Below are positions 24,343-31,750 of a stretch of DNA of 31,750 bases, one piece after another. Each line of letters opens with the position of its first letter. Positions within the stretch are counted from its first letter, which is position 1. The position numbers and the translations under genes were made by a program. The stretch comes from an uncultured Granulicatella sp. (GTDB taxonomy: Bacteria; Bacillota; Bacilli; Lactobacillales; Aerococcaceae). Where the stretch lies: assembly GCA_947254045.1 (NCBI GenBank), contig CAMYBO010000002.1:1-31750 (forward strand), written 5' to 3'. The notes below the pieces were generated by a model. The model worked only from the letters and a program-made list of their open reading frames with translations, was not told the DNA's origin and ran no database searches.

Positions 24343-24367
24343 TTATTATCTATAAAGGAGAAAAAAC

Positions 24368-26218
24368 ATGCAAAAAGTGAAACGATTCTTTCGTTCCATT
24401 CAATTTAAAATTCCTGTGTTATTTATTTTTATGCTGATGATTTCCTTGCAATTAATTGTTGCAAATTTTCTTCGTCAATTAGAAACACAGATGATTTCAA
24501 ACTTCCAAGAACAAATTCAATTACAAGTTGGATTTTTAAAAAATAGTGTTCAACCGATTGTGTCAAAAGATGATAAAGATGAAGTCAAAATAGCAGAAAT
24601 TTCTAAAATACTGCAAGATTATCCGACAGGAAGTAGTATTGTAGAAGCTCGAGTACTAGATTCTCAAGGATATATTTTAGGGACGACGAATCAATCCCAA
24701 CAATCTGTTGTAGGAACTCGTACGACAGAAGCAGATGCGCAACAAGTATTATTAACCAATACAGTGTATGCATATAATTTTACGGAACATGATACTCGTT
24801 ATTGGAAAATTGTCTCCCCTATTTCTTCCACTAGTGGAAATTCAGGAAATCCACTTGGTATTATTTCTGTTACGACCAATATCGAGTCGAGATATACTCA
24901 AGTAAAAGATATCGGGGTTATTTTCGTTAGTTCATCTTTAATTGCTATTATTTTAGTGATTATTATTACTTTCTTAATTTCTCAAGGAATTACAAAACCG
25001 ATTGCGGAAATGAAAAAGCAAACGGAAAAAATTGCTGAAGGAAATTATACGGGTGAAGTGAAAATTTATAGTGATGATGAGATTGGTCAATTAGGACAAG
25101 CAATCAATGATCTATCCTTTAAAATCAAGGAAGCTCAAGAAAGTACAGAGTCAGAACGTCAACGTTTAGATAGTGTCTTACGTCATATGAGTGATGGAGT
25201 AATCGCAACAGATAGACGTGGGCGTATTGTGATTATGAATACAGCAGCGTTAGATATTTTAAATTTAAAATCTGAAAAAGTGATTGGGATTCCATTATTA
25301 TCTATTTTGCCGTTAGATGAAAAAGTAACGTTTAGAGAGTTATTAGAAACACAGCAAGAACGATTGATTCACTTAGAAGAAGATGGAGAAGACTCAATTG
25401 TTCAATGTGAGTTTTCTGTTATCCAGCGTGAATCTGGCTTTATAAGCGGGTTAGTTTGTGTTTTAACAGACGTTACGGAACAACAAAAGATTGATAGAGA
25501 ACGTAGAAATTTCGTATCGAATGTATCGCATGAATTACGTACACCATTGACAAGTATTAAGAGTTATACGGAAGCATTAGTAGATGGAGCTTGGGAAAAT
25601 AAAGAAATTGCTCCAGGATTTTTAAAAGTTATTGAAACGGAAACTGATCGTATGATGCGAATGATTACGGACTTGCTGAATTTATCTCGTATGGATCAAA
25701 ATCGTTTCGGTTTGGAAAAAGAATTTATTAATATGAATGAATTGGTGGTTCATATTGTCAGTCGTTTTGAAATGGTATTACAATCTGAACCGTATCGTGA
25801 AAAGAATTATCGTATTTTAACAGATATTACCCAACGTGACTTATGGGTTGAGTTAGATCAAGATAAGATTACTCAAGTATTAGATAATATTATTAATAAT
25901 GCGATTAAATATTCTCCAGATGGAGGAAGAATTATTGTTCGTTTAATGGAAACACATACGGATATTATTGTAAGTGTGAGTGATGAAGGGTTAGGAATTG
26001 CCCGCAAAGATATTCCTCATTTATTCGATCGATTCTATCGTGTAGATAAAGCTCGTTCTCGTGCAATGGGAGGTAGTGGACTTGGATTAGCGATTGCGCA
26101 AGAAGTTGTTCAATTACATGGTGGAAAAATCTGGGTGAATAGTATTGAAAATAAAGGTTCAACCTTCTTTGTTTCCTTACCATATATTCCATTTGAAGAG
26201 GACGGTGAATGGGAATGA
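24368..26218 (+). CDS. walK: Sensor histidine kinase WalK (YycG)
   Basis: This membrane sensor phosphorylates WalR. The 616 residues comprise TM1 (about 13-35), an extracellular Cache/PAS-like domain (about 36-180), TM2 (about 182-204), HAMP (about 205-257) and a cytoplasmic PAS (about 262-370). The kinase core has H388 in FVSNVSHELRTPLTS, the N box DNIINNAIKYSPDGG and the G boxes SDEGLGIARKDI and GGSGLGLAIAQ. The extracellular domain and two TM segments are as in Bacillus, Staphylococcus and Enterococcus, unlike the single-TM streptococcal form. The ATG at 24368 follows AAAGGAG. Its 3' end overlaps walH. Confidence 0.97.
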   Translation: MQKVKRFFRSIQFKIPVLFIFMLMISLQLIVANFLRQLETQMISNFQEQIQLQVGFLKNSVQPIVSKDDKDEVKIAEISKILQDYPTGSSIVEARVLDSQGYILGTTNQSQQSVVGTRTTEADAQQVLLTNTVYAYNFTEHDTRYWKIVSPISSTSGNSGNPLGIISVTTNIESRYTQVKDIGVIFVSSSLIAIILVIIITFLISQGITKPIAEMKKQTEKIAEGNYTGEVKIYSDDEIGQLGQAINDLSFKIKEAQESTESERQRLDSVLRHMSDGVIATDRRGRIVIMNTAALDILNLKSEKVIGIPLLSILPLDEKVTFRELLETQQERLIHLEEDGEDSIVQCEFSVIQRESGFISGLVCVLTDVTEQQKIDRERRNFVSNVSHELRTPLTSIKSYTEALVDGAWENKEIAPGFLKVIETETDRMMRMITDLLNLSRMDQNRFGLEKEFINMNELVVHIVSRFEMVLQSEPYREKNYRILTDITQRDLWVELDQDKITQVLDNIINNAIKYSPDGGRIIVRLMETHTDIIVSVSDEGLGIARKDIPHLFDRFYRVDKARSRAMGGSGLGLAIAQEVVQLHGGKIWVNSIENKGSTFFVSLPYIPFEEDGEWE

Positions 26219-27543
26219 AAATTCGTTTAAGATTTTTAGTATTCATTTTAATGCTATTAAGTATGATTAGTTTAGTATTAACATTGGCTGTTGTATTCCG
26301 TCCTGTAGAAATTTTCTCTCCAAATGGATTTACAAGAAATGTAGCTTCAACAAACCAAGATGCTAGTATGCAGACAAGAGTAAATTATACGTTAGAAGAT
26401 GTTTTTCGCCCAACACGTTTTGTATACTCTCATGAGAATAAAGTAAAAATGACGAGTGATGCTTCGATTCTTGACTCAGTGAATAATTTTTTTGTAGGGA
26501 AATATAAAGACTTATCAAAAAAAGAAATACTTTCTCAAGAAAATTATGAACAATTAGTCATTCGAGATTCATTTAGTCAGTTATTATTTGATGCTCCAGT
26601 GACATTTGGAGTTATGACAAGATATTTTAATGACGTACCTGATGAATATAAACAAGAAACGTTTAGTCGTATCATTTATCGTCATGATGATCAAAAGACG
26701 GTTTACTTTATTAATGATTATACGAAGCAAGTATTTCAAGCTAAGTCAGTTGTAGATATTCAAACAGAATTTGCTAAATATTATGAGGAAGATAAATTTC
26801 ACTTAGTAGAATCTTATATTTTGAAAAATAAACAAATTTTTATTGAAGTGAATGATCTATCATTAGAAAAACAAACTTATCTGATGGAACAAATTCCAAT
26901 GAGTTTTTATATTACTCAATTGTTTGCGAATCCTTCAGAATTAAGAAATAGAAGTGATGGGCAATCGATTATTTATAATGATAATTTATCCCAATTGAAA
27001 ATGGATCGATCAACAAATGTCATTTCTTATTACCAAAATCGAGTAGATGATGAACATTTATCAACAACCGTTCATTTACAACAATCATTTGCGCAAATGA
27101 AGAAATTAGGCGGATGGAAATTAGGAATGAGTTTTTCGGACTTTGATAGTGAACGAAAAATTGTAGAATATATGCGTTATGTAGGAACGTATCCAATTCT
27201 TTCAAATGCGAAAGAAGGGTTATCTCAATTTATTATTACAGCAACAGGAATTGAAAAAATGCGAGTTTCTTCTCTAATTGCGGAGACTCCAATGCCTTCA
27301 AAAAATGAATCGGTTGATTTAATGAGTGGAAAAGAATTAATGGATCAAATTTTAGGAAAAGGAATTGCATTAGATACATTAGAGGATATTCGTTTAGGGT
27401 ATGCTTGGCAATTAAGCCGAGAAAGTAATCAAGTTGTTGAGTTTGTTCCAAATTGGTTTATCAAAATCGATCATAAATGGAAAACTTTAGAAGAAATTTC
27501 TTTACCAACATTGGATCAAGGAGGAGATAGCGATGGATTTTAG
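26209..27543 (+). CDS. walH: WalH (YycH) regulator of WalK
   Basis: This membrane-anchored extracytoplasmic protein modulates WalK with WalI. It has 444 residues from ATG 26209, or 442 from ATG 26215, which forms an ATGA overlap with the walK stop. The ribosome site GAGGA at 26198-26202 fits 26209 slightly better. One N-terminal TM segment (RLRFLVFILMLLSMISLVL) precedes a large outside domain with no catalytic motif visible. Identity rests on position and topology together, since this family is poorly conserved. It overlaps walI by 11 bp. Confidence 0.9.
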   Translation: MGMKIRLRFLVFILMLLSMISLVLTLAVVFRPVEIFSPNGFTRNVASTNQDASMQTRVNYTLEDVFRPTRFVYSHENKVKMTSDASILDSVNNFFVGKYKDLSKKEILSQENYEQLVIRDSFSQLLFDAPVTFGVMTRYFNDVPDEYKQETFSRIIYRHDDQKTVYFINDYTKQVFQAKSVVDIQTEFAKYYEEDKFHLVESYILKNKQIFIEVNDLSLEKQTYLMEQIPMSFYITQLFANPSELRNRSDGQSIIYNDNLSQLKMDRSTNVISYYQNRVDDEHLSTTVHLQQSFAQMKKLGGWKLGMSFSDFDSERKIVEYMRYVGTYPILSNAKEGLSQFIITATGIEKMRVSSLIAETPMPSKNESVDLMSGKELMDQILGKGIALDTLEDIRLGYAWQLSRESNQVVEFVPNWFIKIDHKWKTLEEISLPTLDQGGDSDGF

Positions 27544-28360
27544 ACGATCAACTTTAGTATTAATTCTTAGTTTTTTCTTCCTAGATATCTTTTTGTTTGG
27601 AACTTTTTGGCAAATGAAAAAGGAAGTAAAAAGTTCTTTGAATACAAGTATTAATGTGATGGAGCAAATGAGAACGGATGGAATAACGGTGACAGGGGTA
27701 AATACGACGGTAGAATCTCTGCCGATTATTCAAATTAGCCCTACTAATATTGAACATTTAATCAGCATTTTACCGAGCCAAGTTGCTACATATGATAAAG
27801 GAGTTATTTCATCACAATTATTAGCACCGATTCAATTGACATTAGATGCAAATACTACAGCTACAGTGGAAAATTTTGCAGAATTAACGAGTTATGTAGA
27901 AAGTGGTTCTATTATTAATGGAAATCAATATACATGGTTTAATTATAATCCGACAACACGTAAAGTGATTTATGCGCAACGTGCGAATCAAATTCCAGTG
28001 ATGGATGGAAGTAGTCAAATTATTTTTACATTAAATGCGAATAATCAAGTGATTAGTTATGAACAGACTTTTGCTGGGAATGTATCAGTGCTTGGAACTA
28101 ATCGTACTTTAATTACTTCTCAAAAAGCAATGGAAGTATTATATTTAGCTGGGAGAATACCAACTCGTTCAACGGTTTCTGTTGTTCGATTATCGTATTA
28201 TAAATCGTTAGCGTTAAAAGATTTATCCATTTACTCTCCAGCTTGGTATGTAGAATTTAAACAAATAGATGGAAAAACTCTCGTTCGTCGAGTAGATGCA
28301 ATTAGAGGTACTGTATTGACGAATGAAGCAACAGAAACGGTGAATACAACAACACCGTAA
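27533..28360 (+). CDS. walI: WalI (YycI) regulator of WalK
   Basis: The 275-residue partner of WalH also has one N-terminal membrane segment (LVLILSFFFLDIFLFGTFW) and an outside domain. The C-terminal region (YSPAWYVEFKQIDGKTLVRR, then VDAIRGTVL) is typical of YycI. The ATG at 27533 follows GGAGGAGATAGCG inside the walH end, so the two are translationally coupled. In Bacillus the WalH-WalI pair restrains WalK activity, while in Staphylococcus aureus it activates. Which applies here cannot be told. Confidence 0.9.
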   Translation: MDFRRSTLVLILSFFFLDIFLFGTFWQMKKEVKSSLNTSINVMEQMRTDGITVTGVNTTVESLPIIQISPTNIEHLISILPSQVATYDKGVISSQLLAPIQLTLDANTTATVENFAELTSYVESGSIINGNQYTWFNYNPTTRKVIYAQRANQIPVMDGSSQIIFTLNANNQVISYEQTFAGNVSVLGTNRTLITSQKAMEVLYLAGRIPTRSTVSVVRLSYYKSLALKDLSIYSPAWYVEFKQIDGKTLVRRVDAIRGTVLTNEATETVNTTTP

Positions 28361-28393
28361 TAGAACTGTCGCTGCAATAGAAAGGAAGACAAT

Positions 28394-29200
28394 ATGAGCG
28401 AATTAAGTTTTTTAGTGAGTTTACTAACGAGTGGAAGCTCGGGTAATGCAACGTATATTGAAACACCACAAAGAAAAATTTTAGTTGATTGTGGGTTAAC
28501 TGGGAAAGCCATTGCAGCACAAATGGAAAAAATTGGACGATCAGTGGCAGATATTGATACGATTTTAGTCACGCATGAACATGTGGATCATATTAAAGGA
28601 ATCGGAGTATTAGCAAGAAAATATGGCATGGATATTTATGCAAATGAGAAAACATGGAAAGCCATGGAAAATAAAAATATCGGTGTAATTAAGCAAGAGC
28701 AAAAACATTTATTTGAACCAGGAGTAACAAAAACTTTTGGAGATATTGATGTGATGAGTTTTGCAGTATCTCATGATGCAGCTTGTCCTCAATTTTATTC
28801 ATTCCAAAAAGATCAAAAACAATTTGTGATGTTAACTGATACAGGTTATGTTAGTGAGAAATTAAGAAAATTACTATCTAATGCGGATGCTTACTTAATG
28901 GAAAGTAATCATGATGTAGATATGCTTCGTATGGGGAATTATGCATGGCATTTAAAACAAAGAATTCTTAGCGATAAAGGGCATTTATCCAATGAAGATG
29001 GCGCATTAGCGATGTGTGAAATGCTAGGAGATAAGACAAAGAGAATTTATTTAGGACATTTAAGCCAAGATAACAATTTGAAAGAATTAGCGTATCAAAC
29101 AGCTGAATCCATTTTATTACAGCACAATTGTGGAATTCATGAAACTTTTGAAGTGTATCATACCGATCCATATGAACCGACTGAATTGTTTAGAGTTTAA
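28394..29200 (+). CDS. walJ: WalJ (YycJ) metallo-beta-lactamase-fold hydrolase
   Basis: The 268-residue cytoplasmic protein has a metallo-beta-lactamase fold. The metal-binding motif is VTHEHVDHIKG (H-x-H-x-D-H), with further ligands in AVSHDA, MLTDTGYVS and LGHLSQDN. It begins with LLTSGSSGNATYIE, typical of the family. Bacillus YycJ/WalJ has been linked to mismatch-repair-type nuclease activity and to coordination of wall synthesis. The ATG at 28394 follows GAAAGGAAG, 33 bp after walI. An AT-rich gap of 150 bp with no obvious terminator leads to htrA. Confidence 0.94.
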   Translation: MSELSFLVSLLTSGSSGNATYIETPQRKILVDCGLTGKAIAAQMEKIGRSVADIDTILVTHEHVDHIKGIGVLARKYGMDIYANEKTWKAMENKNIGVIKQEQKHLFEPGVTKTFGDIDVMSFAVSHDAACPQFYSFQKDQKQFVMLTDTGYVSEKLRKLLSNADAYLMESNHDVDMLRMGNYAWHLKQRILSDKGHLSNEDGALAMCEMLGDKTKRIYLGHLSQDNNLKELAYQTAESILLQHNCGIHETFEVYHTDPYEPTELFRV

Positions 29201-29350
29201 TAGAATTTTCAAAAAATAATGGGATTTTTAACAGCTTTATAACGATTTAATTACAGTATCTTCAAACTTTTTTCAAAAAGCTAGATTAGTATAAGAGTGT
29301 CAAGAGAAAGCGATAAAGAAATGGCTAAAGTGAAAAAGGAGGGGATATTC

Positions 29351-30670
29351 ATGACAAATGAATTCCATGAAGAAGTAGAAAACACACAAGAAAATACAGT
29401 GTTAAATGAAGAAACAGCACAAGAACCTACTCCAGTAGTAGAAAAGCAAAACACTAAGAAGAGAAAAGCTTTTCGTTCAGGTTTTGTTGGAGGAGTAACT
29501 GGCGGACTATTAGCCGTTATTATTGGGTTTGGTGCCATGAGTGCAACTGGAACTTTAAACCAATTAACTGGAGCAAAATCAACTGCAACAAGTACAACAA
29601 CTGTAAAAACAAGCCCAACAGCATTATCTAATAAGGGTGCTGGAGATGTTTCAGATGTTGTTTCAAATGTAAAAAATTCAGTTGTATCTGTGATTAATAA
29701 ACAAAGTTTAAATCAAAATAATTTATTTGGAAGTTACGGACAAAGTCGCCGACAAAATCAAAAAACAGAAGATAGTGATTTAACAACGGCTTCTGAAGGT
29801 AGTGGAGTTATCTATAAAGTTGAAAATGGCTATGCTTATATTGTAACGAATAATCATGTTATTTCTGGTTCTCAAGAATTAGAAGTATTAATGGCAGATG
29901 GTACTCGTGAAAAAGCAGAATTAATTGGTTCAGATAAATGGACTGACTTAGCTGTATTAAAAATTAAAGCTGATAAAGTGACAACTGTAGCAGAGTTTGC
30001 TAATTCTGATGAAGTGAAAGCTGGTCAAACAGCAATTGCGATTGGTTCTCCTTTAGGAACTGAGTTTGCTACAAGTGTAACTCAAGGAATTGTATCTGCA
30101 AACGATCGTTCTGTTCCAACAGACGTAGATGGCGATGGTAAACAAGACTGGGTTGTAAATGCTATTCAAACAGATGCAGCGATTAACCCAGGAAATTCTG
30201 GTGGTGCATTAGTCAATGCAGCAGGACAAGTGATTGGTATCAATTCTATGAAGATTAGTAAATCTAGCGTAGAAGGAATTGGATTTGCGATTCCAAGTAA
30301 TGAGGTAGTTTCTATTATTAATCAATTAGAAAAATCTGGTAAAGTGATTCGTCCAGTTCTAGGAATTTCAATGGTAGATTTAACATCTGTTTCTTCTCAA
30401 GGACGTCAACAATTGGAGTTATCAAACGATGTTAAAGAAGGTGTCGTTGTAGCGGATGTTCAAGAGAATAGTAGTGCAAGTAAAGGTGGATTAAAACAAT
30501 ACGATGTCATTACAGAAATTGATGGTAAACCAATTTCAGGAGTGCAAACATTAAGAAAAGCACTATATAGTAAAACTGTTGGCTCTAGTATGGAAGTCAC
30601 TTACTATAGAAATGGACAAAAACAAACAACAACCATTCAATTAACAAGCTCAGATAGTCCAAGTTTATAA
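29351..30670 (+). CDS. htrA: HtrA/DegP-family membrane-anchored serine protease
   Basis: This surface quality-control protease degrades misfolded exported proteins. The 439-residue product has an acidic N-terminal tail, one membrane segment (about 45-66), a Ser/Thr-rich linker, and a trypsin-like domain. The catalytic residues are H169 (TNNHVISG), D199 (TDLAVLKI) and S283 (NPGNSGGALV). One PDZ domain follows (about 340-432; GVVVADVQENSSASKGGLK). The start is the ATG at 29351 with AAAGGAGGGG; an upstream GTG at 29297 lacks a site. It ends the wal cluster. Placement after walJ, and near a DnaA-box region, recalls the htrA-parB-dnaA arrangement of streptococci, but parB is not seen here. Confidence 0.96.
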   Translation: MTNEFHEEVENTQENTVLNEETAQEPTPVVEKQNTKKRKAFRSGFVGGVTGGLLAVIIGFGAMSATGTLNQLTGAKSTATSTTTVKTSPTALSNKGAGDVSDVVSNVKNSVVSVINKQSLNQNNLFGSYGQSRRQNQKTEDSDLTTASEGSGVIYKVENGYAYIVTNNHVISGSQELEVLMADGTREKAELIGSDKWTDLAVLKIKADKVTTVAEFANSDEVKAGQTAIAIGSPLGTEFATSVTQGIVSANDRSVPTDVDGDGKQDWVVNAIQTDAAINPGNSGGALVNAAGQVIGINSMKISKSSVEGIGFAIPSNEVVSIINQLEKSGKVIRPVLGISMVDLTSVSSQGRQQLELSNDVKEGVVVADVQENSSASKGGLKQYDVITEIDGKPISGVQTLRKALYSKTVGSSMEVTYYRNGQKQTTTIQLTSSDSPSL

Positions 30671-30689
30671 AAAACAAAATAAGATGATG

Positions 30690-31061
30690 CTATCCACATA
30701 GTTATCCACAGAAATGTTGATAACTATGTGGATATTTATTTTAGCTGTGTAGAAAAACGAAAAAATATTTTTTTAAAAACATTGATATAATAAGCTTTTT
30801 TTGAAAATAAGTTATCCACAAGTAGGTGATTAGTTGTGAATAAGTTTATGATAGATATCTAAGAAATACTTTTATATCAATGATTATAAAGGTTTTGGAT
30901 AACTTTGGATATTAGAATAAAATTGTGGATAAAGTAGACGAACAAGATGTAACAGAAAAATTACAAAAAAAGGGTATTGACCAATATATTGGGGATGGAG
31001 AGTGAGTTGGAAACAAAATTTAGTAGCGAACATGTGTACATGTGGATAACTCTGTGGATAA
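30690..31061. other. DnaA-box cluster, candidate replication origin region
   Basis: Perfect TTATCCACA boxes lie at 30702-30710 and 30812-30820 (plus), and 30924-30932, 31041-31049 and 31053-31061 (minus). One-mismatch boxes lie at 30690-30698, 30727-30735, 30835-30843 and 30894-30902. The plus-strand boxes lie on the left and the perfect minus-strand boxes on the right. Very AT-rich stretches (30760-30800 and 31070-31092) could unwind. The whole 465-bp gap from htrA to tRNA-Ser has no convincing gene. This density is typical of oriC, but dnaA and dnaN are not in the window, so a DnaA-titrating site is the alternative. Confidence 0.6.
30691..30741 (+). terminator. htrA terminator hairpin built from DnaA-box sequences
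   Basis: TATCCACATAGTTATC (30691-30706) and GATAACTATGTGGATA (30719-30734) form a perfect 16-bp stem with a 12-nt loop, followed by TTTATTTT. It begins 20 nt after the htrA stop. The arms also carry DnaA-box-like sequences facing each other. Confidence 0.7.
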
Positions 31062-31094
31062 GTTGTGAGTTTCTTATAAATTTTTGAAAAAATC

Positions 31095-31123
31095 TTGAGG
31101 AGTTGGGGAAAAGGGAATATACT
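31095..31123 (+). promoter_or_regulatory. Promoter of tRNA-Ser
   Basis: A TTGAGG -35 (31095-31100) and a TATACT -10 (31118-31123) are separated by 17 bp. The predicted start is about 6 nt before the mature tRNA 5' end. Confidence 0.75.
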
Positions 31124-31135
31124 ATTGTTAGTAAT

Positions 31136-31223
31136 GGAGAAGTACCCAAGAGGCTGAAGGGGTCGCACTCGAAATGCGATAGGTCGTGAAAGCGGCGCGG
31201 GAGTTCAAATCTCCTCTTCTCCT
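31136..31223 (+). tRNA. tRNA-Ser (anticodon CGA)
   Basis: This is an 88-nt class II tRNA. The acceptor stem is GGAGAAG with CTTCTCC, the anticodon stem TCGCA/TGCGA, and the loop CTCGAAA with anticodon CGA reading UCG. A long variable arm is present, and the T arm is GGGAG-TTCAAAT-CTCCT with one G-U pair. The 3' CCA is not encoded. The long variable arm and the anticodon agree on serine. Confidence 0.93.
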
Positions 31224-31340
31224 TATAAAGTTTATTAGTTCACTCTTATTTTAAGTTGAATTGTAAAATGAAGTGCAACAAAAAGACATAACTATCTGAT
31301 ATACTTAAGTCGACGAATACAAAGCATAGGAGTGATAATT

Positions 31341-31544
31341 ATGTCTAAAGAAAATAGTACCACAAAATCATCTTATAATCCTCTTTCAGCTATCGAAAGA
31401 GGAAAAATTGAGGTGCTTCATAAACAAGGAAAATCTCCATCAGAAATTGTACGAGAACTTGGTAGAAATCGTTCTACGATTAGTCGTGAATTAAAACGTG
31501 GAACTGTTGCACAAATGAAAATGAAAAAAGGTTTTCTGAAATGA
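31341..31544 (+). pseudogene. IS30-family transposase, N-terminal fragment
   Basis: The 67 codons from ATG 31341 (AGGAGTG upstream) contain an IS30-type helix-turn-helix: LSAIERGKIEVLHKQGKSPS, then EIVRELGRNRSTISRELKRG. A full IS30 transposase is over 300 residues, with a DDE catalytic domain that is missing here. The frame ends at 31542-31544 and no further transposase sequence is seen. The bases 31252-31300 may include the element's left end, but the terminal repeat is not certain. This is a dead remnant beside the tRNA gene. Confidence 0.8.
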
Positions 31545-31711
31545 TTTTTTCGTTTTTGGAATCCTTTTTTTGTTTCGAGAATCGATTTTCTTTTTCAAAA
31601 ATAACGAAACCGCTATTTTAGGTGAAAAAGTACTACAGCGTAAAAGATTTTTAACAAAAATGTTAGGGTATCATACATTTGTGACAAAAAAGAATAAAAA
31701 AAGAGAACCAA

Positions 31712-31748
31712 TGTTATACTGAAGTTGCTTAAAAATCAGGAAAGAGGT
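31712..31748 (+). promoter_or_regulatory. Extended -10 and ribosome site of a gene starting past the window
   Basis: TGTTATACT (31712-31720) is an extended -10, and AGGAAAGAGG (31739-31748) is a ribosome site. The start codon must lie a few bases beyond 31750. The preceding 31545-31711 is AT-rich with no gene. Confidence 0.5.
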
Positions 31749-31750
31749 TC

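Noticed and set aside
30922..31002. Short GTG-initiated frame of 26 codons (DKVDEQDVTEKLQKK...)
   Set aside because: It starts inside a DnaA box, has no ribosome site and matches no known family.

Overview
The window looks like a chromosome segment of a low-GC Gram-positive bacterium of the Lactobacillales. Support comes from strong AGGAGG-type ribosome sites, TTGACA/TATAAT-like promoters, the purA-walRKHIJ-htrA order and the fermentative gene content (pflB, tagatose-bisphosphate aldolase). WalK has a full extracellular domain, unlike the streptococcal form, so a Carnobacteriaceae or Granulicatella-like organism is plausible. That assignment is inference; there is no rRNA in the window.

Layout. 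(1) 1-3050: pyruvate formate-lyase with its own promoter and terminator, then a small membrane-protein gene broken by a one-base loss and a 38-bp tandem duplication. (2) 3056-7334, minus strand: a GntR/UTRA regulator, agaS, nagA and lacD. Together they would deacetylate an amino-sugar phosphate, deaminate it and cleave the resulting tagatose bisphosphate. The promoter has a perfect 16-bp NagR-type palindrome just downstream of its -10. (3) 7457-9311: L-serine dehydratase (sdaAB-sdaAA), then an msrA gene cut off after 65 codons. (4) 9312-15105: an accessory patch of mobile-element debris. It holds a SymE-like toxin gene, the tail of a serine recombinase, a large LPKTG-anchored adhesin (beta-helix plus four Cna-B repeats), an IS3-family remnant, and a relaxase tail fused to the 3' end of an unknown gene. 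Truncated genes lie at both edges. (5) 15176-20352: brnQ (minus), then a nucleoside hydrolase, dusB and lysS. (6) 20434-20705: an ISL3-family transposase remnant between lysS and dnaB. (7) 20830-30670: a conserved core of dnaB, purA, the WalRK two-component system with WalH, WalI and WalJ, and htrA. (8) 30690-31750: a gene-free region with five perfect and four near-perfect DnaA boxes, tRNA-Ser(CGA), an IS30-family fragment and the promoter and ribosome site of a gene that starts beyond the window.

No CRISPR array, prophage or obviously new multi-gene defence system is visible. The most unusual parts are the 9.3-15.1 kb mosaic (SymE-like gene, adhesin, broken mobility genes), the DnaA-box cluster after htrA, and a strong hairpin between walR and walK.
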